Part shown: positions 8,210 to 17,043 of the stretch, in pieces
Layout: every line of letters starts with the position of its first letter
Numbering within the stretch: position 1 is the first letter of the stretch
Assembly: GCA_910584865.1 (NCBI GenBank)
Contig: CAJUCE010000005.1
Location: forward strand, 1-64,000
DNA: 64,000 nt
Reading direction: 5' to 3'
Origin: an uncultured Acetatifactor sp.
GTDB taxonomy: Bacteria; Bacillota; Clostridia; Lachnospirales; Lachnospiraceae
Translations under genes and position numbers: made by a program
Notes under the pieces: generated by a model
Database searches by the model: none
What the model saw: the letters and a program-made list of their open reading frames with translations, nothing else
What the model was told of the DNA's origin: nothing

Positions 8210-8799
8210 ACATTTTCCTCCAGGATTGCGTCTATAATCCGGTAGATCTCCTCCCGCCCCTGTTTTGTCTGCGCCGAAAATGGAATGAACCTGATTCCCT
8301 CTTCCGCTCCCAGGCCCGTCCGGATCTGCTTTAACTGGCTCTGCACCTGGCTGCGCTTGATTTTATCCAGCTTGGTGGCTATGATGACAGGATCGTAGCC
8401 GTTTTCCAAAATCCAATGATACATGATACGGTCGTTTTCCGAAGGCGCATGCCGGATATCGATCAGCAGAAATACCAGCCTGAGCTGTCCGGATTTATGC
8501 AGGTAATTCTCCACCATCTTCCCCCACTGGGCCTTCACCTGTTCATTGGCCCTGGCATAGCCGTATCCAGGCAAATCCACAAAATAAAGGGCCTGATTGA
8601 TATTATAATAGTTGATGGTCTGCGTCTTGCCCGGCTGGGCACTGGTGCGTGCGAGAGCCTTGCGGTTCATCAGCACATTGATGAGTGATGATTTTCCCAC
8701 ATTGCTTTTTCCCGCAAATGCCAGCTCCGGCAGCTGTGTGTCCGGCAGCTTACTGGTGACGCCGCATACGGTTTCCAGACTGACCTTTTTGATAACCAT
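8206..8799 (-). CDS. engB: Ribosome biogenesis GTPase EngB/YsxC
   Basis: A 197-residue GTPase needed for large ribosomal subunit assembly. The P-loop GKSNVGKSS is at 30-38, G3 is DLPGYG and G4 is TKLDK. I chose the ATG preceded by AAAGGAAG; the frame stays open to an ATG overlapping the clpX stop, but a terminator hairpin lies in that extension. The gene follows clpX, the usual clpP-clpX-(lon)-engB order of Firmicutes with lon missing. Confidence 0.93.
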   Translation of the reverse strand: MVIKKVSLETVCGVTSKLPDTQLPELAFAGKSNVGKSSLINVLMNRKALARTSAQPGKTQTINYYNINQALYFVDLPGYGYARANEQVKAQWGKMVENYLHKSGQLRLVFLLIDIRHAPSENDRIMYHWILENGYDPVIIATKLDKIKRSQVQSQLKQIRTGLGAEEGIRFIPFSAQTKQGREEIYRIIDAILEENV

Positions 8800-8850
8800 A
8801 CTGTTACTTCCTTTCCGCTCCCCGGGAGAGTATTTCCTGCCCCGAAACAA

Positions 8851-8879
8851 AACGCCGTCACAAGAGGACGGCGTTTTTA
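8851..8879 (-). terminator. Terminator between clpX and engB
   Basis: AACGCCGTC and GACGGCGTT form a 9-pair stem with a 7-base loop directly after the clpX stop codon. On the minus strand TTTTGTTT follows, and on the plus strand TTTTTAT, so it could work both ways. It may attenuate engB expression. Confidence 0.7.
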
Positions 8880-10154
8880 TCATATCGCTTTATTCAAACC
8901 TATCCTGCGCTCATTCCTGTGAATCGTCAGGGGCGCATTCCCTTCTTCCACCGTATCTTCCGTAATAATACATTCCTCTATGGTCTCATCGGAAGGTATC
9001 GCATACATGGTATCGATCAAAATATCTTCCATAATGGAGCGCAGACCTCTGGCCCCGATCTTCCTCTCAAAAGCCTTGGCTGCAATGGATTCCACTGCCC
9101 CGTCTTCAAAGGTGAGTTCCACCCCATCCATATCGAACAGCTTCTTATACTGCTTGATCAGCGCATTTTTCGGCTCCCGCAGAATCCGAACCAGCGCTTC
9201 CCTGTCCAGTCCCCGAAGCGCCACACAGATAGGCACTCTGCCCACGAATTCCGGAATCAGACCGAATTTCACCAGATCCTGAGGCGTAACCTCCTGCAGC
9301 AGCTCTCCGATTTCCTTGGTGGTTTTCTGCGTAATCTCCGTGTTAAAACCGATGGCCTTGCGGTCCAGTCTCGCCTCGATAATCTTCTCCAGCCCGTCAA
9401 AAGCGCCGCCGCAAATGAAGAGAATATTGGAAGTATCGATGGAAATCAGCTCCTGGTGAGGATGCTTTCTTCCTCCCTGAGGCGGTACATTTGCCACCGT
9501 GCCCTCCACGATCTTCAAGAGAGCCTGTTGGACTCCCTCTCCGGAAACATCCCGGGTAATGGATACATTTTCGCCTTTTTTGGTAATCTTATCGATCTCG
9601 TCTATATAGATCATTCCGTATTGAGCGCGTTCCACATCATAATCTGCCGCCTGGATCAACTTCAGGAGGATATTCTCCACATCTTCTCCCACATACCCGG
9701 CTTCCGTCAATGTGGTCGCATCCGCAATGGCAAAGGGTACGTTGATGATTTTTGCCAGGGTCTGCGCCAGATAGGTCTTGCCGGATCCGGTGGGTCCTAC
9801 CATGATGATATTGCTCTTCTGCAGCTCCACGTCATCCAGATCTCTCGGCGCCATTACTCTCTTGTAATGATTATAGACGGCAACAGAGAGAACCTTCTTC
9901 GCTTCCTCCTGTCCCACAACATATTCGTCCAAAAAGTTCTTGATCTCAATAGGCTTCAAAAGGTTAATATCGGGACGGACACTTTCCTCTTCTTCTTCAT
10001 CCTGCAGCTCATCCTCCAAAATATCCGCGCAAATCTCGATACAGTCGTCACAGATATAGACCCCTGCCGGACCGGCAATCAGCTTGCGGACCTGATTCTG
10101 GGTCTTATTGCAGAATGAGCACCTGATATCGCTTCCGATCATTTTTCCTGCCAT
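8880..10154 (-). CDS. clpX: ClpX, unfoldase of the ClpXP protease
   Basis: A 424-residue AAA+ protein that recognises, unfolds and feeds substrates to ClpP. It has the N-terminal zinc-binding domain (CSFCNKTQ then CDDC), Walker A GPTGSGKT, pore loop GYVG, Walker B MIYIDEIDKI and the ClpP-docking IGF loop (DRKAIGFNTE). I chose the ATG seven bases after TTTAGGAG; the frame has an in-frame start six codons earlier without a ribosome site. It follows clpP after 25 bases, so the two subunits are expressed together. Confidence 0.97.
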   Translation of the reverse strand: MAGKMIGSDIRCSFCNKTQNQVRKLIAGPAGVYICDDCIEICADILEDELQDEEEEESVRPDINLLKPIEIKNFLDEYVVGQEEAKKVLSVAVYNHYKRVMAPRDLDDVELQKSNIIMVGPTGSGKTYLAQTLAKIINVPFAIADATTLTEAGYVGEDVENILLKLIQAADYDVERAQYGMIYIDEIDKITKKGENVSITRDVSGEGVQQALLKIVEGTVANVPPQGGRKHPHQELISIDTSNILFICGGAFDGLEKIIEARLDRKAIGFNTEITQKTTKEIGELLQEVTPQDLVKFGLIPEFVGRVPICVALRGLDREALVRILREPKNALIKQYKKLFDMDGVELTFEDGAVESIAAKAFERKIGARGLRSIMEDILIDTMYAIPSDETIEECIITEDTVEEGNAPLTIHRNERRIGLNKAI

Positions 10155-10179
10155 TCCTTCACTCCTAAACAAATTTCAT

Positions 10180-10779
10180 TTACTGATCGCTCTTAGCTTC
10201 ATGGGATGTAAGCACCATGTCGATAATCCCATAATCCTTTGCCTCCTGGGCGCTCATCCAGTTATCACGCTCCGTATCTGCACATATAAGCTCGTAATCT
10301 CTTCCGGTATTCTCGGCCAAAATCCTGTTCAGCTTCTCTTTTGTCTTCAGGATATGCTTCGCCGCAATCTCGATCTCCGTGGCCTGGCCCTGGGTACCGC
10401 CTGCCGGCTGATGGATCATGATCTCCGCATTGGGCAGCGCAAATCTTTTTCCCTTCGCTCCCCCTGCCAATAGGAAGGAGCCCATGCTGGCCGCCATTCC
10501 GATACAGACAGTGGACACGTCGCATTTGATATAATGCATGGTATCGTAAATCGCCATTCCGGCAGTGATCACGCCGCCGGGGCTGTTAATATACAGATGG
10601 ATATCTTTCTCCGGATCTTCCGCTTCCAAAAACAAAAGCTGCGCCACGACAATGCTGGCCGAGGTATCGTTCACTTCTTCTCCCAGTACAATGATTCTGT
10701 CTTTTAAAAGTCTGGAGTAAATGTCATATGACCGTTCGCCCCTGCTTGTCTGCTCAATCACATAAGGCACTAAACTCAT
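10180..10779 (-). CDS. clpP: ClpP protease subunit
   Basis: A 199-residue serine protease that forms the proteolytic barrel used by ClpX and probably ClpC. The triad is Ser98 (GMAASMGS), His123 (MIHQPAGG) and Asp172 (ADTERD). The length is normal for the family. It lies between trigger factor and clpX, the classic tig-clpP-clpX order. The spacer from tig carries a structured repeat element. Confidence 0.97.
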   Translation of the reverse strand: MSLVPYVIEQTSRGERSYDIYSRLLKDRIIVLGEEVNDTSASIVVAQLLFLEAEDPEKDIHLYINSPGGVITAGMAIYDTMHYIKCDVSTVCIGMAASMGSFLLAGGAKGKRFALPNAEIMIHQPAGGTQGQATEIEIAAKHILKTKEKLNRILAENTGRDYELICADTERDNWMSAQEAKDYGIIDMVLTSHEAKSDQ

Positions 10780-10797
10780 GATTTAAATTTCCTCCTA

Positions 10798-10926
10798 TTT
10801 ATAGTTCCGCAGAAAAGTGTCCAGTGCCGGATACCACATAGAATTTCCGGCCGCAAGTGCATGCGTCCGTAAATCCTATGGGCACTGGACACTTACATGC
10901 TGTTTTTATAGTTCCGCAGAAAAGTG
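10798..10926. repeat. Structured intercistronic element, copy A
   Basis: A direct repeat of 22 bases (core ATAGTTCCGCAGAAAAGTG) at 10798-10819 and 10905-10926 brackets a long inverted repeat. The outer arms AAGTGTCCAGTGCC (10815-10828) and GGCACTGGACACTT (10881-10894) pair perfectly over 14 bases. Inside them CATAGAATTT pairs with AAATCCTATG, enclosing CCGGCCGC and GCGTCC. The element fills the spacer between the tig stop and clpP. Copy B (32615-32756) shares the inner hairpin and the AGTTCCGC boxes. Confidence 0.7.
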
Positions 10927-10927
10927 C

Positions 10928-12217
10928 TCAGGCCTCCACTGCGTTCTCCACTACGAATTCCGCCGCTTTTCTGACGCGGATGTCCTCTTCTACCTGCTTC
11001 CGGCCGTCCTTGCCCAGCATGTCTTCTACCTTGTCCGGCTCCATCTGGTAGGCTTCGCCCATCTTCTTCAATTCTTCCTCCAACTCCGCTTCCGTAACCT
11101 CTATATTCTCTGCCGCAGCCACAGCCTCCAGCACCAGTCTGGACTGAATCCTCCGCATCACCTGAGGCTTCACCTGCTCCATCAATGTCTGCGTGGTCAT
11201 ACCGGTAAACTGCATATACTGCTCCATGGAAATCCCCTGATACTGCATTCTCTGGGCATATTCCTGAATCATCTGCCTCTGCTGGGTCTCGATCATCGCC
11301 TCCGGAATCTCCATTCCCGCACTCTCAATGATGGCGTCCACTACAGCGTCTTCCTTTTCCTGCTTCGCAGTATCGGCCTTCCTTCCGGCAAGCTTGCTGC
11401 GGATCTCTTCCCTGTATTCCTCTACCGTATCGCTCTCCTCGGAAACCTCGCTCACAAAATCGTCATCCAAGTCGGGAAGCTGCTTCTCCTGCAGACGCTT
11501 TACCTTACATTTGAACACCGCATCCCTGCCTGCCAGGTCCTGGGCCTGATAATCCTCGGGGAAAGTCACATTGACCTCCTTCTCCCCGCCTGCTTCCACG
11601 CCGATGAGCTGCTCCTCAAACCCGGGAATAAAGGTATGGGAACCAATGGTAAGGGGATAATCGTTTCCCTTGCCGCCCTCAAAATCCTGGCCGTCTACAT
11701 AGCCGTCAAAATCTATCGTAGCGATGTCACCCTCCTGTACGGGTCTTCCCTCCACTTCCACCGTCCTGGAATTCTTGTCCCTCTCCTTATCGATCTCAGC
11801 GGTGATTTCCTCTTCCGTCACTTCCGTGTCAAATTTTCCTACCTGTACCCCCTTGTACTGGCCCAAGGTCACTTCAGGCTTTACCGCCACGTCTGCCGTG
11901 AAAATAAAGGGCTTGCCTGCCTCCAGCTGCACAACATCGATCTTCGGACTGGACACGATCTCCTCGCCGCACTCGTCATATGCGCTCTCGTAAGCATCGG
12001 GAATCAATGCGTTGGCGGCATCCTCATAGAATAACTCCCTGCCGTATACCTGCTCCAGCATCTTCCTGGGCGCCTTGCCCTTCCTGAATCCGGGAACACT
12101 GATCTTGTTTTTGTTCTTCCGATAAGCGCCTTCAATAGCCTTCTCCAGTTCCTCGGCGGACACTTCAATCGTCAGTCTCGCCATATTATTCCCTAATTTC
12201 TCTACCTGTAAACTCAT
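10928..12217 (-). CDS. tig: Trigger factor
   Basis: A 429-residue ribosome-associated chaperone and prolyl isomerase. The N-terminal ribosome-binding signature GFRKGKAPRKML is near residue 45, the FKBP-like domain (about 155-240) contains GDIATIDFDGYVDG, and the rest is the helical arm domain. I chose the ATG nine bases after GGAGG; the frame runs 36 codons further upstream through the promoter region, which cannot be translated. It is first in the tig-clpP-clpX group. Confidence 0.96.
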   Translation of the reverse strand: MSLQVEKLGNNMARLTIEVSAEELEKAIEGAYRKNKNKISVPGFRKGKAPRKMLEQVYGRELFYEDAANALIPDAYESAYDECGEEIVSSPKIDVVQLEAGKPFIFTADVAVKPEVTLGQYKGVQVGKFDTEVTEEEITAEIDKERDKNSRTVEVEGRPVQEGDIATIDFDGYVDGQDFEGGKGNDYPLTIGSHTFIPGFEEQLIGVEAGGEKEVNVTFPEDYQAQDLAGRDAVFKCKVKRLQEKQLPDLDDDFVSEVSEESDTVEEYREEIRSKLAGRKADTAKQEKEDAVVDAIIESAGMEIPEAMIETQQRQMIQEYAQRMQYQGISMEQYMQFTGMTTQTLMEQVKPQVMRRIQSRLVLEAVAAAENIEVTEAELEEELKKMGEAYQMEPDKVEDMLGKDGRKQVEEDIRVRKAAEFVVENAVEA

Positions 12218-12298
12218 TCTAGCATTTCCTCCTTCAACCCTGTGTCCTCTCATCCTCTTTGGCCCGGCAAAACTGCAGACACAGCCACAATTATTAGG

Positions 12299-12327
12299 AT
12301 TATAGCATACTGTATGTGAAAACACAA
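12299..12327 (-). promoter_or_regulatory. Promoter of trigger factor
   Basis: On the minus strand TTGTGT, a 17-base spacer and a perfect TATAAT, about 80 bases before the tig start and just after the radA stop. Confidence 0.8.
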
Positions 12328-12334
12328 ATGTTTT

Positions 12335-13708
12335 TTAAAAAAGTCTTTCGATCACATCCTGAACGGTTCTCACGCCGATAATTTCAATCTTTGCGCTCCC
12401 CCTGCACTCTGCTGCGCATACATAAGGCAGAATACAAGTGTCAAATCCCAGCCTCTGCGCTTCCGCCACACGCTGCTTCGCCATACTTACCGCCCTGACC
12501 TCCCCGCTTAGTCCAACCTCGCCGAAGGCAGTCATTTTGGGGTTCAGCACGGCGTTGCGGAAACTGGACAATACGGCGATCACAATCCCCAGATCGATGG
12601 CAGGCTCCATAATCCGGATCCCCCCCGTGATATTCACATAGGCGTCGCAGGCAGCAAGCTGGATACCGGAACGCTTCTCCAAAACGGCCATCAGCAGATT
12701 CACTCTGTTGAAATCCGTACCCGTGGTCTGTCTGCGGGGTATACCGAAATTGCTGTGGCATACCAGCGCCTGAATCTCCACCAGAAGCGGCCTGGTGCCT
12801 TCCATTGTACAGGCCACCACGGAACCGCTGGCATTCTCCGGTCTGCCGTTCAGCATATATTCCGAGGCATTGTGCACTTCCGCCAGCCCCTGTTCCCGCA
12901 TTTCGAACACGCCGATCTCATTTGTGGAGCCAAAGCGGTTCTTCACCCCCCGCAGAATTCGGTAGGACGCATATCTGTCCCCCTCGAAATACAGCACTGC
13001 ATCTACCATATGCTCCAATACTCTGGGGCCTGCCACAGTCCCTTCCTTGGTCACATGTCCCACGATGAAGACGGACACGCCCAGTCCCTTTGCCAGCTGC
13101 AGCAGGATACTGGTGGATTCCCTCACCTGAGACACACTGCCGGGAGCCGAGGACACCGCCTCATTATACATGGTCTGTATAGAATCGATGATCACTGTCT
13201 CTGGCTTCGCAGTGCGTATTACCTCCGCTATTTCTCCCAGATTGGTCTCGCACAGCAACAGCATCCGATCCGAAAATGCCCCGATTCTGTCGGCCCGCAT
13301 CTTAATCTGCGCCAGGGACTCCTCTCCGGAAATATACAGCACGCTATGTCCCCCATTGGACAGATTGTGACAGACCTGCAGCAGCAAAGTGGATTTCCCG
13401 ATCCCGGGATCTCCCCCCACCAATGTAAGGGATCCCTGTACAATGCCGCCTCCTAAAACTCTGTCCAGCTCCCCGATCCCTGTAGTGATCCTGTCTTCCT
13501 CTCTGATCTTCACCTCCGCCAGTTTCGTAGGGGTTACTCTGCCCCTTCTCTCCGTCACTGCCGCAATCCCTCCCCGGGACGGCGGCTTAACGACGGCTTC
13601 TTCCACAAATGTATTCCATTCTCTGCAGCCTGGACATTGTCCCATCCATTTCGAGGACTCATATCCGCAATTCTGACAAAAAAAAGCAGTCCCCTTCCCC
13701 TTTGCCAT
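12335..13708 (-). CDS. radA: DNA repair protein RadA/Sms
   Basis: A 457-residue RecA-like ATPase acting in recombination branch migration. It has the N-terminal zinc finger (CQNCGYES, then CPGC), Walker A GDPGIGKST, the RadA-specific KNRFG motif (GVKNRFGSTNEIG) and the C-terminal Lon-like domain. I chose the ATG after GGGAGGATAGAA. The frame extends 30 codons further upstream but that part covers a long palindrome and is not expected to be coding. Confidence 0.95.
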   Translation of the reverse strand: MAKGKGTAFFCQNCGYESSKWMGQCPGCREWNTFVEEAVVKPPSRGGIAAVTERRGRVTPTKLAEVKIREEDRITTGIGELDRVLGGGIVQGSLTLVGGDPGIGKSTLLLQVCHNLSNGGHSVLYISGEESLAQIKMRADRIGAFSDRMLLLCETNLGEIAEVIRTAKPETVIIDSIQTMYNEAVSSAPGSVSQVRESTSILLQLAKGLGVSVFIVGHVTKEGTVAGPRVLEHMVDAVLYFEGDRYASYRILRGVKNRFGSTNEIGVFEMREQGLAEVHNASEYMLNGRPENASGSVVACTMEGTRPLLVEIQALVCHSNFGIPRRQTTGTDFNRVNLLMAVLEKRSGIQLAACDAYVNITGGIRIMEPAIDLGIVIAVLSSFRNAVLNPKMTAFGEVGLSGEVRAVSMAKQRVAEAQRLGFDTCILPYVCAAECRGSAKIEIIGVRTVQDVIERLF

Positions 13709-13729
13709 TTCTATCCTCCCTGCCTGCAT

Positions 13730-13767
13730 AAAGAGTGCAAAGCACTCTTGAGTGCTTCGCACTCTTT
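13730..13767. repeat. Long near-perfect palindrome upstream of radA
   Basis: A 38-base palindrome built from nested copies of the GAGTGC/GCACTC box (AAAGAGTGC ... GCACTCTTT outside, AAGCACTC and GAGTGCTT inside), with one mismatched pair plus the two central bases. A second small hairpin, TTTGC-TTC-GCAAA, follows at once. It is close to the radA ribosome site and would fold strongly in the leader RNA. Confidence 0.6.
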
Positions 13768-13925
13768 CGAAATTTGCTTCGCAAACTCGTGATTCCATAT
13801 CCGTCCGACTGCAGACTTTCCTTCCACTTATACTTACGAGCAGTCAAATCTGCCGCGGTTCATGGTGCTTTCCGCCCGTGCGCCGGGTGACCCGGTAAAT
13901 TTCAGTGACCGCGGAAATAAATTAT

Positions 13926-13965
13926 GCGGGGAAAATCCGACATTTCCCCTGCCGGCTCTCCCCGC
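13926..13965 (-). terminator. Possible terminator after the 137-residue protein
   Basis: On the minus strand GCGGGGA pairs with TCCCCGC across a loop of about 26 bases, followed by ATAATTTATTT. The loop is long and the T-run is broken, so it is a weak call. Confidence 0.4.
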
Positions 13966-13978
13966 CTGATCCTACCGC

Positions 13979-14392
13979 TTAGATCTGTACAATCTTCACA
14001 AAAACATCATCCGCCGCCTCCAGCTCCACGCCGAGAGACAATTTCCCGCCGAATTTCGTCTTGATGGCTCCGACGCTTTCCCCATCCACAAATACTTCAT
14101 AAGCTTTGCCGTCTGCAAGACCTACCGTAATCTGGGCATCCTCGTCTCCTTCTACAGTAAACGCCACGCCGGTCTCCGTCTCGGCAAATCCCAAAACACT
14201 CGTTCCCGGAACGGACTCATAGAGAAACATTCCGTTTTTTTCCAGCTTGGTGATCTCACTGCAGGTTTTTACTTTCAGCAGATCCCCGCCATGCTGATAA
14301 TCCTCCACCTTTGCCTTTTTTGCCAATTTATAATTGCCAAAACTGATCGCACCATCCGCCTCGCTACGGAGTAATTCCTCCACCACTGCCAT
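13979..14392 (-). CDS. Conserved protein of unknown function
   Basis: A 137-residue soluble protein with a good GGAGG site and its own promoter. It begins MAVVEELLRSEADGAISFGNYKL and ends with a beta-rich domain (AQITVGLADGKAYEVFVDGE, then LSLGVELEA). I recognise it as a type common in Lachnospiraceae that databases sometimes label endosialidase; I see no glycosidase motif, and the small size argues against that label. No signal peptide. It stands alone between clpC and radA. Confidence 0.6.
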   Translation of the reverse strand: MAVVEELLRSEADGAISFGNYKLAKKAKVEDYQHGGDLLKVKTCSEITKLEKNGMFLYESVPGTSVLGFAETETGVAFTVEGDEDAQITVGLADGKAYEVFVDGESVGAIKTKFGGKLSLGVELEAADDVFVKIVQI

Positions 14393-14523
14393 TTGTACAT
14401 CCTCCTGTCCTGCGGGAAATCTGTTTCCCTGCCAAATTTATGATTCCGGCTTTCTTCGCTCCGTCAGACACCTGCCTTCCGGGCAGACATCCTTCGTGCA
14501 ATTCTCCCCCCGGTACTTACAGT

Positions 14524-14552
14524 ATAATATAAATTGCCGTTATTTTCTACAA
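14524..14552 (-). promoter_or_regulatory. Promoter of the 137-residue protein
   Basis: On the minus strand TTGTAG, a 17-base spacer and TATTAT, overlapping a second -10-like TATACT. It lies just past the clpC stop. A leader of about 120 bases contains the small hairpin CTGCC-CGGAA-GGCAG. Confidence 0.55.
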
Positions 14553-14561
14553 AATTTTTTA

Positions 14562-17024
14562 TTAACTTTTTTGATTTGCATCATTTTCTTTTACGGTAAA
14601 AGTCACCTTCCCGTTTTTAAAGCCCACGGAGACAGAATCTCCCGGCTGCACCTTCTTCATCAGGATCTCTTCCGCCAGCGCATCCTCCACCACGGATTGA
14701 ATGGCGCGCTTCAGCGGTCTGGCTCCCATCTTCACATCCGAATATTTTTCCACCAGATGCTCTTTCATGGCCCCTGTCATGGTCAGACGGATATCCATCT
14801 GATCCTCGCAGCGCCTGCACAAATTGGAAGCCAGGAGACTTACAATGGCTTTCATATTCTCCTTGTTCAGCTGATGGAATACAATGATGTCGTCAATCCT
14901 GTTGATGAATTCGGGCTTAAAGCTGCGTTTGACTTCCTCCATGACACCGGATTTCATCTTCTCATATTCCCGCTTCGCGTCGCTGACAGCAGCAAATCCC
15001 AGATTTTTGGGATCCACGATCCGCTGGGCGCCAGCGTTGGAGGTCATGATCAGCACTGTATTTTTAAAGCTGACCTTCCTGCCCTTGGAATCCGTGATAT
15101 GCCCGTCGTCCAGAATCTGGAGCAGAATATTGAACACATCCGGATGGGCCTTCTCGATCTCATCAAACAACACCACGGAATAAGGATTCCTTCTCACCTT
15201 CTCGCTGAGCTGGCCGCCCTCGTCAAATCCCACATAACCGGGCGGCGAACCAATCATCTTGGACACCGAATGTCCTTCCATATATTCCGACATATCCACG
15301 CGAATAATGGCATCCTCGCTGCCGAACATGGCTTCCGCCAGCGCCTTGGAGAGCTCCGTTTTTCCCACACCCGTAGGACCCAGGAACAAAAAAGAACCGA
15401 TGGGACGCCTGGGATCCTTGAGCCCCACTCTTCCTCTGCGCATGGCCCTTGCCACCGCCGTCACGGCCTCCTCCTGACCGATTACCCGCTTGTGCAGGAT
15501 CCCTTCCAGTTTCAGCAGTCTCTCGCTCTCCTTCTGAGCCAGCTTCGCCACCGGGATCTTGGTCCACATGGCCACCACTTCCGCGATCTCATTCTCGCCG
15601 ATGGTATACTTCCTGTCCGTCTCCTGATTCTCCGCACGCTTTTTCATACGCTGAAGCTTTTTCAACAGCTCATCCTGACAATGTTTGATCTCTACTGCCT
15701 GGGAAAAAGCCTCCATACGAATGGACCTTTCGATCTGCAGATCCATTTTCCTGATCTCCTCTAAGAGGGCTTTCTGCTTATCAGGCATGTCCACGGCCTT
15801 CATCCTTGCGCTGGCCGCCGCTTCGTCGATGAGGTCAATGGCCTTATCCGGCAGATTTCTGTCATTGATATAACGGCTTGACAGGCGCACGGCCGCATCC
15901 ACAGCCTGGGATGTGACGGTGACCTTGTGATGTTCCTCATATTTCCCCTTGATGCCTTCCAGGATGCGGACTGCCTCCTCCTCCGAGGGTTCCTCCACAT
16001 TTACCGGCTGGAACCGCCTCTCCAGGGCGGCGTCTCGCTCAATATATTTGCGGTACTCCACGATAGTCGTGGCGCCGATAAGCTGTAATTCCCCTCTGGC
16101 CAGGGAAGGCTTTAAGATATTGGAAGCATCTATGGCTCCCTCCGCCCCTCCGGCGCCGATCAGCGTATGCAGCTCATCCAGAAACAGAATTACATTTCCG
16201 TCATCGATCACTTCCCGAATGACTCTCTTGATCCGTTCCTCAAATTCGCCTCGGTATTTACTGCCGGCCACCATACCTGACAGATCCAGGGTCAGCACGC
16301 GTTTCTCCTTCACCGTAAAGGGAACCTTTCCCTCCACAATCCGCTGGGCCAGCCCCTCCACTACCGCGGTTTTGCCCACGCCGGGTTCCCCGATCAGACA
16401 GGGGTTGTTCTTGGTACGGCGGCTTAAGATCTGGATCAGGCGGCTGATCTCCTCCTCCCGCCCGATGACAGGATCCAGCTTCCCCTCGCCGGCCATGGCA
16501 GTCAGATCCTTGCTGTACTGGCTCAGGGCGGATTGTCTGCCCTTGCCGGAAGCCTTCCTGCCCAAATCTTCCTTATACAGATTGCTGTCCTGTCCGATGG
16601 CGGCAAGAATATCCGCATAGATTTTCTGCACGTTCACGCCGATGGTATTGAGAAGGCGTACGGCTACATTTTCACCCTCTCTGATAATAGCCATCAAAAT
16701 ATGCTCTGTCCCGGTCTCCTTCTGGCCAAATCTGGCCGCCTGTCTGTGCGCTTCCTCCAGAATCCTTTTCGCCCTGGGTGAATACCCTTCCTTCTCCTTC
16801 AGCCCTACGCCGCTCTCGAAGGCAATCAGTTCCTGAATCATCTCCAGTACCTGTGAAAGCTCCACGCCGTTATCCGCCAGTACTCTGTGTGCCACGCCCT
16901 CCGGCTCCTTCAACAGTCCTGCAAGAATATGTTCCGTTCCCACATATCCCTGTTTCAGACGGCCGGCAAATCTGGATGCATGGCTTAATGCCTCCTTTGC
17001 TTTATCCGTAAATTGTGACTGCAT
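14562..17024 (-). CDS. clpC: ClpC, AAA+ unfoldase of the ClpCP protease
   Basis: An 820-residue Clp/Hsp100 protein: two N-terminal Clp repeats (about 1-145), first AAA+ module with Walker A GEPGVGKT, a short UVR-like middle domain near residues 410-460, and second AAA+ module with GPTGVGKT. A KNLGFAA loop matches the ClpP-docking LGF site. It degrades damaged and regulatory proteins with ClpP. I chose the ATG after GAGAGGGAAAGAA. It follows a GntR-type regulator after 19 bases; there is no ctsR-mcsA-mcsB, the usual clpC neighbours in Bacillota. No clear terminator follows. Confidence 0.95.
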   Translation of the reverse strand: MQSQFTDKAKEALSHASRFAGRLKQGYVGTEHILAGLLKEPEGVAHRVLADNGVELSQVLEMIQELIAFESGVGLKEKEGYSPRAKRILEEAHRQAARFGQKETGTEHILMAIIREGENVAVRLLNTIGVNVQKIYADILAAIGQDSNLYKEDLGRKASGKGRQSALSQYSKDLTAMAGEGKLDPVIGREEEISRLIQILSRRTKNNPCLIGEPGVGKTAVVEGLAQRIVEGKVPFTVKEKRVLTLDLSGMVAGSKYRGEFEERIKRVIREVIDDGNVILFLDELHTLIGAGGAEGAIDASNILKPSLARGELQLIGATTIVEYRKYIERDAALERRFQPVNVEEPSEEEAVRILEGIKGKYEEHHKVTVTSQAVDAAVRLSSRYINDRNLPDKAIDLIDEAAASARMKAVDMPDKQKALLEEIRKMDLQIERSIRMEAFSQAVEIKHCQDELLKKLQRMKKRAENQETDRKYTIGENEIAEVVAMWTKIPVAKLAQKESERLLKLEGILHKRVIGQEEAVTAVARAMRRGRVGLKDPRRPIGSFLFLGPTGVGKTELSKALAEAMFGSEDAIIRVDMSEYMEGHSVSKMIGSPPGYVGFDEGGQLSEKVRRNPYSVVLFDEIEKAHPDVFNILLQILDDGHITDSKGRKVSFKNTVLIMTSNAGAQRIVDPKNLGFAAVSDAKREYEKMKSGVMEEVKRSFKPEFINRIDDIIVFHQLNKENMKAIVSLLASNLCRRCEDQMDIRLTMTGAMKEHLVEKYSDVKMGARPLKRAIQSVVEDALAEEILMKKVQPGDSVSVGFKNGKVTFTVKENDANQKS

Positions 17025-17043
17025 TTCTTTCCCTCTCAATCTT

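Noticed and set aside
10798..10926. Reading the copy A element as a plain transposon insertion with target duplication
   Set aside because: The 22-base flanking repeat would be long for a target duplication, and copy B has related boxes on both sides, so the boxes seem part of the element.
14393..14523. Possible riboswitch in the leader of the 137-residue protein
   Set aside because: Only one small hairpin is visible and the sequence matches none of the riboswitch cores I know; no terminator-antiterminator pair is seen.
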